DNA from: Fluviirhizobium alvei
Lineage (GTDB): Bacteria; Pseudomonadota; Alphaproteobacteria; Rhizobiales; Rhizobiaceae
DNA length: 64,000 bases
Direction: 5' to 3'
NCBI RefSeq assembly: GCF_030551875.1
Contig: NZ_JAUOZU010000002.1
Span: forward strand, 1 to 64,000
The notes under the pieces were generated by a model, which saw only the letters and a program-made list of their open reading frames with translations, was not told the DNA's origin and ran no database searches. Shown here in pieces: positions 41,807 through 49,205 of this stretch; the first letter of the stretch is position 1; each line of letters opens with the position of its first letter. The position numbers were made by a program, and so were the translations under genes.

Positions 41807-42508
41807 TTAGCCCACCTTGATCCTGCCGTCTGCGGTCATCACAAGCGCTTGTTTGGCGATCATATCCCCTATTGCTCTCTTAACATCGGCTTCGGGAATG
41901 TCCGTCAATTCCTTCATGATGTCGTCTTGTGTCGGAAGTTCGGTGCCCATCGCGTCGAGGAAACGTTCCTCCTCGTATGCTTTCCTGTCGACGATCTTTG
42001 CGGCCGAGGAGAGTTTGCAGACAGCAGTAAACACCGCTCTCTCTGTCTCGTCTTCAAGAGAAATGTAGAGCTTGCACAATTTTCTGACCAAATCGTACGA
42101 CGATGCAGCGACACCGAGAGCAAGACCCCAGGTTGGGGGAGGAGCCGCCACGAGCACCGCGATGGTGGCGAAATTCAAGATGCTGTCTTTGATGGCTTCT
42201 GACACCTTGAACACGGCATAGCGACCAATCCGCTTCTCAATCTGCCAGGGATTGCTGCTCTGACCGGTATCTTCGATGGACCGGCGCTCGACGTGGGCGG
42301 CAACAGCGTCATTGAAGCCCGATATTGCACCATTCGGCCACGACAGGTCTTCCCAGTTCATCGGAAGATTGCTCCATGTCGGATCGAGACGTTGGATAGC
42401 CTGTCTCAGAAAGTCGTGAAGATCGGTGTCGAATACCCATTCGCCACTTTCAACCAACTCCTGCGCCTCGGAGGCCGAAACCACACTGCGACCAGGCTCT
42501 CGATGCAT
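41807..42508 (-). CDS. Orphan hypothetical protein with hydrophobic core and winged-helix-like C terminus
   Basis: 233 aa from ATG 42508, supported by AAGGAG 6 nt upstream. The middle (residues about 110-150) has a hydrophobic stretch ILNFATIAVLVAAPPPTWGLALGVAA that could insert into membrane. The C terminus (TQDDIMKELTDIPEADVKRAIGDMIAKQALVMTADGRIKVG) reads like a small winged helix. The N-terminal half is Trp-rich (DPTWSNLPMNWEDLSW). No family is recognised. It is isolated, lies just left of a direct repeat, and its composition differs from the high-GC metabolic genes. Confidence 0.6.
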   Translation of the reverse strand: MHREPGRSVVSASEAQELVESGEWVFDTDLHDFLRQAIQRLDPTWSNLPMNWEDLSWPNGAISGFNDAVAAHVERRSIEDTGQSSNPWQIEKRIGRYAVFKVSEAIKDSILNFATIAVLVAAPPPTWGLALGVAASSYDLVRKLCKLYISLEDETERAVFTAVCKLSSAAKIVDRKAYEEERFLDAMGTELPTQDDIMKELTDIPEADVKRAIGDMIAKQALVMTADGRIKVG

Positions 42509-42683
42509 GCCATTCTCCTTCTGCAAACATCGCCTATGGTCGCTTTCAGCCTCCGGGCGTCCCTCATGATTGCAGCAATCTAAGGCCGTCGGCAAGAATG
42601 AGCCTTCCATTCATACAACGTAATCTACGGAAACACTCAGCAACACGATAATCATTGCCGCCCAGAGAGCCGGAAACAACAAA

Positions 42684-42789
42684 CCTCTCTACACACGCAT
42701 CTGCTTACCAACGCCCCAAGAACCGCTGAACCGGACCGATCTCTTCGCACGCTTCTCTCCTCCTATTTCAACCGCATCGGCCGCCAGAC
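42684..42789. repeat. Direct repeat copy A (duplicate 3' end of the zinc-ribbon gene)
   Basis: About 106 bp nearly matching 48159-48263 in the same orientation (roughly 80% by eye), with sharp ends on both sides. On the minus strand it encodes VWRPMRLK and a TAG stop, the exact C terminus of the small gene at 48237-48494 with a synonymous difference, plus 75-80 bp of its downstream region. The longest identical block is CCTATTTCAACCGCAT (42762-42777). It looks like one end of an element inserted in that gene's 3' end. Confidence 0.8.
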
Positions 42790-42901
42790 ACTCCGCTGTC
42801 CGCATCGATTTCGACATCAGCATTCGGTCCGCTATTGAACAGAAACGTCGCCCGGCGTTAGTGATTGGAGGCAATGCAACCGGAAGAAAGGTGCCGACAT
42901 C

Positions 42902-43360
42902 ATGGGCACGACATTTGTGACGCTGGGGCGAGACAGGTCTGGGGCTCCAACATCGTCTGATCGCGAAGAGGTCGGCTTCTGGGCGAATGATGCCATGCTG
43001 GAGCTATGGCTGCGGCTTCTGGCCCTCAACATCGGAGAGCCATCCGAAGCAGGTGATGACCGACACAAGATAAGAACGCAATGGCTGCTGGCGTCCAGGG
43101 TCAATTTCGCCGGGTGCGTCCCCCACAATCTTGAGGACTTCACGGCAACGAGCGAAGGGTTCGACATCGTCAGGAAAGCTGCAAGGTCACTTTCGAAGAT
43201 GATCGATCGGTTGGACCAACCAATCCAGCACCAGATCCTCAATCTGCTTGGCTTTGAAAATCTCTGGTCGAGGGACGTTGCTGCTCACGATCTTCAGCAA
43301 TTCGCCCGGATGTTTGATGATTTGCTGGAAGGAAGCATGCTCACGCTCGCCAGCGACTGA
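42902..43360 (+). CDS. Orphan hypothetical protein
   Basis: 152 aa, soluble, no signal peptide. Sequence features: WANDAMLELWLRLLALNIGE near the N terminus and a helical C-terminal half (FDIVRKAARSLSKMIDRLDQPIQHQILNLLG). No known domain was recognised. It lies just inside the left direct repeat, between it and the copper operon, and reads on the opposite strand to the operon. GGAAGAAAGG stands upstream of the ATG. Function unknown. Confidence 0.55.
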   Translation: MGTTFVTLGRDRSGAPTSSDREEVGFWANDAMLELWLRLLALNIGEPSEAGDDRHKIRTQWLLASRVNFAGCVPHNLEDFTATSEGFDIVRKAARSLSKMIDRLDQPIQHQILNLLGFENLWSRDVAAHDLQQFARMFDDLLEGSMLTLASD

Positions 43361-43615
43361 CCGCCTGCCTTTCCCGGAAAGCATTCTATCAGGTCATCTG
43401 CTGTGCAACGGCATGGCCCTTTCGTGAACTGGATCTGGGTTGGTCCGCAATCTTTGCCTCGCCTATCCCGTACATTCAGCCGTATCGGTCGGTTTGGCGG
43501 CCACGCCGGTCGTGGAGGCAGAGATCGCGTTTTTGCGAAGGCAGACATCACTTGCACCAGGGTCTGACAGCTCCAAGGTGCCTGGCCTCAGGTCGTTGCC
43601 CGATCTCCAATCCAG
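43361..43615. other. Non-coding spacer inside the copper islet
   Basis: No frame here has a start signal or recognisable product. It separates the orphan gene from the copper operon terminator and shows no clear insertion sequence ends. Confidence 0.5.
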
Positions 43616-43654
43616 AAAAGGTGCGGCACCTGCGCATTCGCCGGTGCCGCCACC
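43616..43654 (-). terminator. Terminator of the copper operon
   Basis: On the minus strand GGTGGCGGCACC (43654-43643) pairs with GGTGCCGCACC (43630-43620) with a single bulge, followed by TTTT. It begins 4 nt after the CusF-like stop codon. Confidence 0.75.
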
Positions 43655-43657
43655 GGT

Positions 43658-43933
43658 TCATTTCACTTCGGTCAGGGTGATCTTGCCGTTGACGCGATCG
43701 GCGGAGAACTCGATATTCGCGCCAACCTTGAGCTTGGCCACGTCCACGCCGTCGCCGATCCGGAACACCATGGTCATGGCCGGCATGTCGAGGCTCTTGA
43801 GTTCCTCGTGGATGATCGTGACCTTTCCGGCCTTCTCGTCCAGCTTCTTGACCTTGCCCTTGGTCATCTCGGCTGCGAAGCCGGCAGTCCCGGAAAGGGC
43901 GATGGCGAGAGTGATGGCGATGAGCTTTTTCAT
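43658..43933 (-). CDS. CusF-like periplasmic copper-binding protein
   Basis: 91 aa from ATG 43933 with a signal peptide (MKKLIAITLAIALSGTAGFA). The mature part has the CusF OB-fold pattern: GKVKKLDEKAGKVTIIHEELKSLDMPAMTMVFRI contains the His, Trp-like position and the paired Met residues (LDMPAMTM) that bind Cu(I). The C-terminal KITLTEV ends the barrel. CusF hands Cu(I) to a CusCBA-type pump, but only an outer-membrane factor is encoded here. It is the last gene of the operon. Confidence 0.88.
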   Translation of the reverse strand: MKKLIAITLAIALSGTAGFAAEMTKGKVKKLDEKAGKVTIIHEELKSLDMPAMTMVFRIGDGVDVAKLKVGANIEFSADRVNGKITLTEVK

Positions 43934-43955
43934 GATCGTGCTCCTTTGTTCAGTG

Positions 43956-44435
43956 TCACTTTTTCGCGACGGTGACGTCGCCATGCATGCCGGCGTCATA
44001 ATGGCCCGGCACCAGGCAGGCGAACTTGAAGGTACCGTCCTTCGAGAACTGCCAGATGATTTCTCCGGATTTGCCCGCTGCCAGACGGATCGCGTTCGGA
44101 TCGTCATGTTCCATCTCCGGGAACTTCTCCATCAGCGCCTTGTGTTCGATGATCTCCTTGTGGCCATCGAGGACAAATTCGTGATCGAGCTCTCCGATAT
44201 TGTGGATCGAAAGGCGCACGGTCTGCCCCTTGCGTACCTTGATGGCAGACGGCTCGAAGACCATTTTGCCGTCGTCGGTCTCTTTCATCGTAATCTTGAT
44301 GGTTTCGGTAACCTTCGCGGCCTTTCCAGGCTTCCCGACAACCATCTCGTCATGATGCCCGCCCTGGTGGGTGCCGGATGCGAGTGCGGCGGAGGCGAAC
44401 AGCGAGAGAGTAAATGCGATGATCTGTGTCTTCAT
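43956..44435 (-). CDS. Exported cupredoxin-domain copper protein
   Basis: 159 aa from ATG 44435 with a signal peptide (MKTQIIAFTLSLFASAALA). After a His-rich segment (THQGGHHDEM) comes a cupredoxin domain: ELDHEF supplies the first His, and CLVPGHYDAGM supplies the Cys, His and Met of a type 1 copper site. Such small blue-copper-like proteins accompany CopA-type oxidases in rhizobial copper operons. It lies 11 nt after the multicopper oxidase and 22 nt before the CusF-like gene. Confidence 0.87.
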   Translation of the reverse strand: MKTQIIAFTLSLFASAALASGTHQGGHHDEMVVGKPGKAAKVTETIKITMKETDDGKMVFEPSAIKVRKGQTVRLSIHNIGELDHEFVLDGHKEIIEHKALMEKFPEMEHDDPNAIRLAAGKSGEIIWQFSKDGTFKFACLVPGHYDAGMHGDVTVAKK

Positions 44436-44446
44436 GGACAGCCCTT

Positions 44447-45820
44447 TCAATGATGGTCTTTGTGGGAAGAATTCGTGGTCACGCCATCCTTTGGCGTCAC
44501 CTTTGTCTTGGCGTCCTCGGCCTTGGCGTGGTCCGGCAGCGATCCGGTCCATTCCCAGGCCTGGGTGCCGGGTGGGTTCTCGTACCAGCCGGGGTCACTG
44601 TAATCGTCGGCGGAAATGCCCTCGCGGACCTTCACCACCGAGAACATGCCGCCCATCTCGATCGGACCGTGCGGCCCCCAACCGGTCATCATCGGCACCG
44701 TATTGTCGGGAAGTTCCATTTCCATCTCGCCCATGTCGGCCATGCCCTTGGTGCCCATCGGCATGTATTCTGGCTGGAGCTTCTTGATCTTTTCAGCGAC
44801 CTTGCTCTTGTCGACACCGATGAAGGTGGGCACGTCGTGGCCCATCGCGTTCATCGTATGGTGCGATTTGTGGCAGTGGATCGCCCAGTCGCCGGGATAT
44901 TTCGCGTCGAACTCGTAGGCCCGCATCGCACCGACCGGGATGTCGATCGAGACTTCCGGCCAGCGCGCCTCAGGCCGCACCCAGCCACCATCCGTGCAAG
45001 TCACCTCGAAGTCGTAGCCATGCATGTGGATCGGATGGTTGGTCATGGTGAGGTTGCCGACCCGGACACGCACGCGGTCGTTCTTGGAGACGACGAGCGG
45101 ATCGATGCCGGGAAACACTCTGGAGTTCCAGGTCCAGATATTGAAGTCCGTCATCGTCATGACCTTCGGCACATAGGTGCCGGGATCGATGTCGTAGCCT
45201 GAAAGCAGGAAGACGAAGTCCCGGTCCACCGGCATGAACTTCGGGTCCTTGGGATGGATGACGAAAAAGCCCATCATGCCCATCGCCATCTGCACCATCT
45301 CGTCGGAATGCGGGTGGTACATGAAGGTGCCCGACTTCACGAGGTCGAACTCATAGACAAAGGTTTTGCCAACCGGAATGTGCGGCTGGCTGAGGCCGCC
45401 GACGCCATCCATGCCTGACGGCAGGATCATGCCGTGCCAGTGAACGGTGGTATGTTCCGGCAGCTTGTTGGTGACGAAGATGCGGACACGATCGCCCTCG
45501 ACCGCCTCGATCGTCGGACCGGGCGACTGGCCGTTGTAACCCCAGAGATTGGCGGTCATGCCCTCCGCCATCTCGCGCTGGACCGGTTCGGCCACAAGGT
45601 GGAATTCCTTGACGCCGTTGTTCATCCGAAATGGCAGAGTCCAGCCGTTGAGCGTGACCACGGGTTGATAGTCGGGCCCGGACGGTGGATGAAGCGGCCC
45701 CTGTGTCGAGGCCTTGTCCATGAGGGCGGCTTCGGGCAATCCCATATTGGTCGTGGTGGCCCAGGCGGAACTGGAGACCAGTGCCGCGCCAGCGCCGAGG
45801 ATTTGTCTTCTTGAGTACAT
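44447..45820 (-). CDS. CopA-like multicopper oxidase (Tat exported)
   Basis: Periplasmic Cu(I) oxidase of 457 aa. A twin-arginine leader SRRQILGAGAALVSSSAWA occupies the first 23 residues. Copper ligands are seen in all four expected motifs: TTVHWHG, MYHPHSDE, HPIHMHG and HCHKSHHTMNAMGH. The C-terminal tail is Met- and His-rich (GMADMGEMEMEL; SSHKDHH), typical of copper tolerance oxidases. ATG 45820 is preferred over the adjacent GTG 45823 because AAGGA lies 8 nt upstream. It follows the outer-membrane factor by 12 nt. Confidence 0.88.
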   Translation of the reverse strand: MYSRRQILGAGAALVSSSAWATTTNMGLPEAALMDKASTQGPLHPPSGPDYQPVVTLNGWTLPFRMNNGVKEFHLVAEPVQREMAEGMTANLWGYNGQSPGPTIEAVEGDRVRIFVTNKLPEHTTVHWHGMILPSGMDGVGGLSQPHIPVGKTFVYEFDLVKSGTFMYHPHSDEMVQMAMGMMGFFVIHPKDPKFMPVDRDFVFLLSGYDIDPGTYVPKVMTMTDFNIWTWNSRVFPGIDPLVVSKNDRVRVRVGNLTMTNHPIHMHGYDFEVTCTDGGWVRPEARWPEVSIDIPVGAMRAYEFDAKYPGDWAIHCHKSHHTMNAMGHDVPTFIGVDKSKVAEKIKKLQPEYMPMGTKGMADMGEMEMELPDNTVPMMTGWGPHGPIEMGGMFSVVKVREGISADDYSDPGWYENPPGTQAWEWTGSLPDHAKAEDAKTKVTPKDGVTTNSSHKDHH

Positions 45821-45832
45821 CACTGATCCTTC

Positions 45833-47287
45833 CTAGTGTCCGCCGGGCGCGCTGGACGGCGCGGCAGATGCGATCTCGGCCGGCGCGGTACCCGCGCCAC
45901 CGCCATAGATCGCCGTTGTCAGGTTTGCCGCTGCGAGCCAGAAGTCGCGCTTGGCGTTGATGGCAAGCTGCTGCGCGTTGATCTTGTCGCGGGTGTCGGC
46001 AAGCAGCTCGAATGTGTTGGTGATCATGCCGTTGTAGGTCAGCAGCGATTGCTGCTCGATCGTCGTCCTCAGTGGCACGAGGCTGTTGCGATACAGCCGG
46101 GCGATGTCATGACTCGACCGGTAGGCCTCATAGGCCGATCGACTTTCCGAGCGGACGTTGACAGCCTTCTCAGCGAGTTGGTTCGCCGCACGCATGTAGG
46201 CAAGTTCGGCCTTGCGCAGCCGTGCCTTGCCGCTGTCGAAGATCGGGATGACGAATTCCAGTTCCTTGGAATGGGTCGTTTCCTTCTTGATCTTGCCATC
46301 TTCCCTCTCGCGTTCGGTCTCGAAGCCCGCGACGATCTCGAGGTCGGTGACGAAGCGGGTTGCTTCCGTCAGACCATAGGTCCTGGCGTTCGCTTCGAGC
46401 TCCAGCTTCGCTATCTGCAGATCGACGCGGTTGGCCAGCGCCAGCGCCTCGATGACGTTGGTCGTGATGAGCTTTTTCGGCAATGAGGGAAGTCGGTTGG
46501 GAAGCTTATAGGCAACATCGTTCCCCCAGAGACCCATCATGCGTGTGAGTTCCTCCTTGGCCAACCGCTCGGCCAATCGGGCCTGTGCCGCCTGACCCGC
46601 AAGTTCGGCGTTGAAGGCATGCTCCCGCGCCTGGGAAGCCTTCGTCATCGATCCTGCCTTGCCGAGCTCCTGCGCCAGTTCGGAGGCCGCGTCCGTAGCG
46701 ACCTGCGCCTGCCCCAGTTGAACGACGGACTCGCGTGCGGCGACTGCATTGATCCATGCCCGCCGCGTGCTTGCGGCCAGTTCGAGGGTCTTCAAGGCGG
46801 CGTTAAGCTGCGCCTGTTCAAAACGAACCTTTGCGGCCTTGATGGTCTTTTCCCGCGTGGCGAGCGCCAGGAGGTTGACGGCGAGTATGCCCTCGATCGC
46901 CCGGTAGGCTTCAAGGCCCGGCGTGCCGATCCCGGTCAGCCCGACAGAAACCGTCGGATTGACGAACATCGTCGACTGCCAGACGTCGGCCCCGGCGTCG
47001 CCGAGATCGGCATACGCCGCCTGCAGGCCCTTGTTGTTGAGGAGAGCGATCTGTACAGCCGTCTCGGCGTCGAGAGTCTTTGACGCGGCAAGAAGCGTCT
47101 TGACGCGCGCTTCGGTCTTTTCGGCCTGGGCGCGGCTTTGCACCCAGACGGTCTCCTTGGAGAGCACCGAAGTCTTGTCTTTGACCTTATCGAAGCCTGC
47201 ATCCTTCACCGAAAACTCGGCACCGGTCGTGCAGCCGGCGAGCATGAGGAGGACGACCATCCCCCCGATCATCTGGAAACGGCTCAT
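45833..47287 (-). CDS. TolC/CusC-like outer-membrane efflux lipoprotein
   Basis: Outer-membrane factor of 484 aa from ATG 47287, with a lipoprotein signal (VVLLMLAGC, Cys18). The rest is helical with the OEP duplication: AAYADLGDAGADVWQSTMFVNPTVSVGL near the front and a second repeat with VIPIFDSGKARLRKAELAYMRAANQLAEKAV. It should form the outer channel of a metal efflux complex or act with the copper oxidase. No RND pump or membrane-fusion protein gene is in the window. Its start overlaps the preceding small lipoprotein stop by 4 nt. Confidence 0.86.
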   Translation of the reverse strand: MSRFQMIGGMVVLLMLAGCTTGAEFSVKDAGFDKVKDKTSVLSKETVWVQSRAQAEKTEARVKTLLAASKTLDAETAVQIALLNNKGLQAAYADLGDAGADVWQSTMFVNPTVSVGLTGIGTPGLEAYRAIEGILAVNLLALATREKTIKAAKVRFEQAQLNAALKTLELAASTRRAWINAVAARESVVQLGQAQVATDAASELAQELGKAGSMTKASQAREHAFNAELAGQAAQARLAERLAKEELTRMMGLWGNDVAYKLPNRLPSLPKKLITTNVIEALALANRVDLQIAKLELEANARTYGLTEATRFVTDLEIVAGFETEREREDGKIKKETTHSKELEFVIPIFDSGKARLRKAELAYMRAANQLAEKAVNVRSESRSAYEAYRSSHDIARLYRNSLVPLRTTIEQQSLLTYNGMITNTFELLADTRDKINAQQLAINAKRDFWLAAANLTTAIYGGGAGTAPAEIASAAPSSAPGGH

Positions 47288-47511
47288 GACGGATCCTCCT
47301 CGCTGGAGGAAAGGTCCTCGTTCAGCTTCTTCCACGGCTCAGGCTCGACCGGCACACGTGCCGTATAGATGACCGGGCTATGGTGATGGCTTGGCCGTAT
47401 CTCGGCCGACGGATCGGCAGGATCGCGGCCGGCCGTGACCTCGGGTGGCTTTGTGGCTGCGCATCCGGCCAGCAGAACTGGCAGGGCGGCCACCATTAAC
47501 AGGTGTTTCAT
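47284..47511 (-). CDS. Small lipoprotein of the copper operon
   Basis: 75 aa with lipobox LLAGC (Cys17) after a short hydrophobic leader (MKHLLMVAALPVL). The mature part is proline-rich with an HHH motif (RPSHHHSPVIYTARVPVEPEPWKKL) and an acidic end (LSSSEEDPS). The His cluster suggests metal contact. It overlaps the outer-membrane factor start by 4 nt (ATGA), indicating translational coupling. Function unknown. Confidence 0.75.
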   Translation of the reverse strand: MKHLLMVAALPVLLAGCAATKPPEVTAGRDPADPSAEIRPSHHHSPVIYTARVPVEPEPWKKLNEDLSSSEEDPS

Positions 47512-47581
47512 GGATGAATTCCGAACATGAACTGAGGTTCGGTCGCGAACGACCGCCTTCAGCCGCGGGAGCGGCCGTCAA

Positions 47582-47974
47582 TCATGTAAGGAAACAGGGG
47601 GGCCGAATAAGTCCAATTGGTTCGGCGAACACCCGCTGGTCGTTCGTGAAGTCAATTGCGATGGACGTTCTCAGCACACTCAACTGGGGCGAGTCGGCGA
47701 CCACGGCCATATTCAGGCACAGGTTCGAGCAGCAATCCTGGTTGGATTGGATATGTTCATGCTCTGCAGCCTGATCGCCGTGATCATGAACCGCTGCGGT
47801 CTCGTCATGCGAATGGGCGGAATCGTTCTTGGCGAAAGCCATCTGCTGGCTGTAGCTTGCAGCAACATCGCCATGCATCGCAAAGCTCACGGTTGGCAGC
47901 ATGTAACCGGCCAGCGCGGCGACAAGCGCGAGCCGGAGATAGAACATAAGCCTGTTTGCCGCGATTGCGATCAC
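47582..47974 (-). CDS. His-rich exported protein heading the copper operon
   Basis: About 130 aa (start GTG 47974 with AAGGAA 9 nt upstream; ATG 47947 or TTG 47992 are alternatives). A signal sequence LALVAALAGYMLPTVSFA is followed by a segment with many His residues (HSHDETAAVHDHGDQAAEHEHI) and then DCCSNLCLNM. These features suggest binding of Cu or Ag in the periplasm. It precedes the lipoprotein gene by 70 nt and is probably the first gene of the operon. No family name was recognised. Confidence 0.65.
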   Translation of the reverse strand: MIAIAANRLMFYLRLALVAALAGYMLPTVSFAMHGDVAASYSQQMAFAKNDSAHSHDETAAVHDHGDQAAEHEHIQSNQDCCSNLCLNMAVVADSPQLSVLRTSIAIDFTNDQRVFAEPIGLIRPPCFLT

Positions 47975-48015
47975 GTCTTCGGGTTCCTTCAATGGCTTTA
48001 TTCAGACTGATTTGA

Positions 48016-48027
48016 TGACGATCGTCA
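48016..48027. promoter_or_regulatory. Palindrome upstream of the copper operon
   Basis: TGACGATCGTCA is a perfect 12-bp palindrome flanked by TTGA and AA, 42 bp upstream of the first gene start. It is a candidate operator for an unseen copper regulator; no CueR- or CsoR-type gene lies in the window. Confidence 0.4.
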
Positions 48028-48158
48028 AGCGAAAGCCCGATCGTGAACGATGCAAAGTCGTCATCCTTCCGACATTGGGAAGATCAGAATGTATCCCGAG
48101 GGGCACGGTTCGAGCCGGCCTTGTCCTATATAAGCCAAATCCAGCCCAGTTCTGCGGC

Positions 48159-48263
48159 CCTCTCTACACACACATCTGCTAACCAACGCCCGAAACCGGT
48201 TGAACTGGACCTGCCTCTTCTGGCGCGGCTCTCCCCCTATTTCAACCGCATTGGCCGCCAGAC
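48159..48263. repeat. Direct repeat copy B (3' end of the zinc-ribbon gene)
   Basis: About 105 bp matching copy A at 42684-42789. It comprises the last nine codons with stop of the gene at 48237-48494 and 75-80 bp of its downstream DNA. Together the two copies bracket the 5.4-kb copper islet in the geometry of an attL/attR pair at a gene 3' end. Confidence 0.8.
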
Positions 48264-48494
48264 GATGATGCCGCGGTCGCGGTCCTTGTCGCGTTCGATG
48301 GTCGTGACTTTCGCGCCGTTGGTGCCGCATTCGCTGCAGCGGAATTTTACCGTCTGCGGCGGCTGGTTGGGGTCGGCAAAGGCCATGATGTCGCTGGCGA
48401 GAAAATTCACCACCCGTTGGCAGGATTGACATTCGACGCGCAGGAGCATGCTGCGCGCCGCCGCCTTCCGCAATGTATCGATCACCGTCACCAT
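48237..48494 (-). CDS. Small zinc-ribbon protein
   Basis: 85 aa from ATG 48494. Two CxxC pairs (VECQSCQRVV and FRCSECGTNG) form a likely zinc ribbon, and the C-terminal half is basic (TTIERDKDRDRGIIVWRPMRLK). Similar small proteins are, from memory, common in Rhizobiales, without an assigned function. Its 3' end is duplicated at 42684, suggesting that it is an insertion target. Transcription runs toward the copper islet. Confidence 0.75.
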   Translation of the reverse strand: MVTVIDTLRKAAARSMLLRVECQSCQRVVNFLASDIMAFADPNQPPQTVKFRCSECGTNGAKVTTIERDKDRDRGIIVWRPMRLK

Positions 48495-48611
48495 GATGCA
48501 TAAAAAGAACAAAAAGGGAACTTGCGCAAGCATCCTTTGGTGGAAAGAAGCGTTGTAACCGGTGGTTAACCCTGTTGGTGCAACATGCCGGCGTTGGAAC
48601 GGGAGCGCATC

Positions 48612-49055
48612 ATGGTCGCAAAAACAAAGCAGGGCATCGATCATTACCAGGTCATGATCGGCGGTGCGCTCGATGATCTGATCGAGGGCATGGATGGCGA
48701 CGATTTCATCTTCGGCCGCGACGGCAACGATATGCTCATCGATGGCGAGGGCAATGATTATGTCCGCGGCGGCAAGGGCGATGACTTCTTTTCCAACAGC
48801 ATCGGCGACGATACGCTGCTCGGCAATGCCGGCAACGATACATTCCAGCTGTTCGACCTGTTCTGGATCGCGCCGCGCCGGGTCGAGATCGATGGCGGCA
48901 AGGGGTATGACGTCGTCAACCTGATCGCCGATCCGCAAGCGCTCGAGATCGAATTTCTCGGCAAGCGCGAGTTCCTGATCCGCTCTGAGGAATTCGATGT
49001 CGAAATCCATATCGAGCATGTCGAAAAGCTCGTTTTCAACGCCGATATCGTCTGA
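48612..49055 (+). CDS. Small RTX-type calcium-binding protein
   Basis: 147 aa from ATG 48612. Residues about 20-75 are four or five glycine-aspartate nonapeptides (GGALDDLIEGMDGDDFIFGRDGND...; GGKGDDFFSN; GDDTLLGNAGNDTF), which bind Ca2+ as a parallel beta roll. The C-terminal half (IEFLGKREFLIRSEEFDVEIHIEHVEKLVFNADIV) lacks repeats and may act as a type I secretion signal. The protein is short for an RTX protein and has no enzymatic domain. It stands alone, with a hairpin after it. Confidence 0.78.
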   Translation: MVAKTKQGIDHYQVMIGGALDDLIEGMDGDDFIFGRDGNDMLIDGEGNDYVRGGKGDDFFSNSIGDDTLLGNAGNDTFQLFDLFWIAPRRVEIDGGKGYDVVNLIADPQALEIEFLGKREFLIRSEEFDVEIHIEHVEKLVFNADIV

Positions 49056-49074
49056 GCGGACCGCATTGGTCCGC
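49056..49074 (+). terminator. Hairpin after the small RTX gene
   Basis: GCGGACC (49056-49062) and GGTCCGC (49068-49074) form a 7-bp stem with a 5-nt loop, directly after the stop codon. There is no T tract, so termination is uncertain. Confidence 0.5.
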
Positions 49075-49205
49075 ACAACGAAAAAGTGTCTCATCAACTG
49101 AAAACGACATGAAGCGGACGGTTTCCGCCTTCCGGTTTCGGCGCCAGTCGCTATCATCCTGCCATTCGTTATGTCATTCTTTCCGAGCGTCAGGATTTTT
49201 CAGCC

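Noticed and set aside
42684-42789. Repeat copy A considered as a tRNA or insertion sequence end
   Set aside because: No cloverleaf can be drawn and there are no terminal inverted repeats. It matches the 3' end of the protein gene at 48237.
43440-44453. Plus-strand frame of 337 codons over the copper genes
   Set aside because: It overlaps two clearly recognised minus-strand copper genes and is their shadow.
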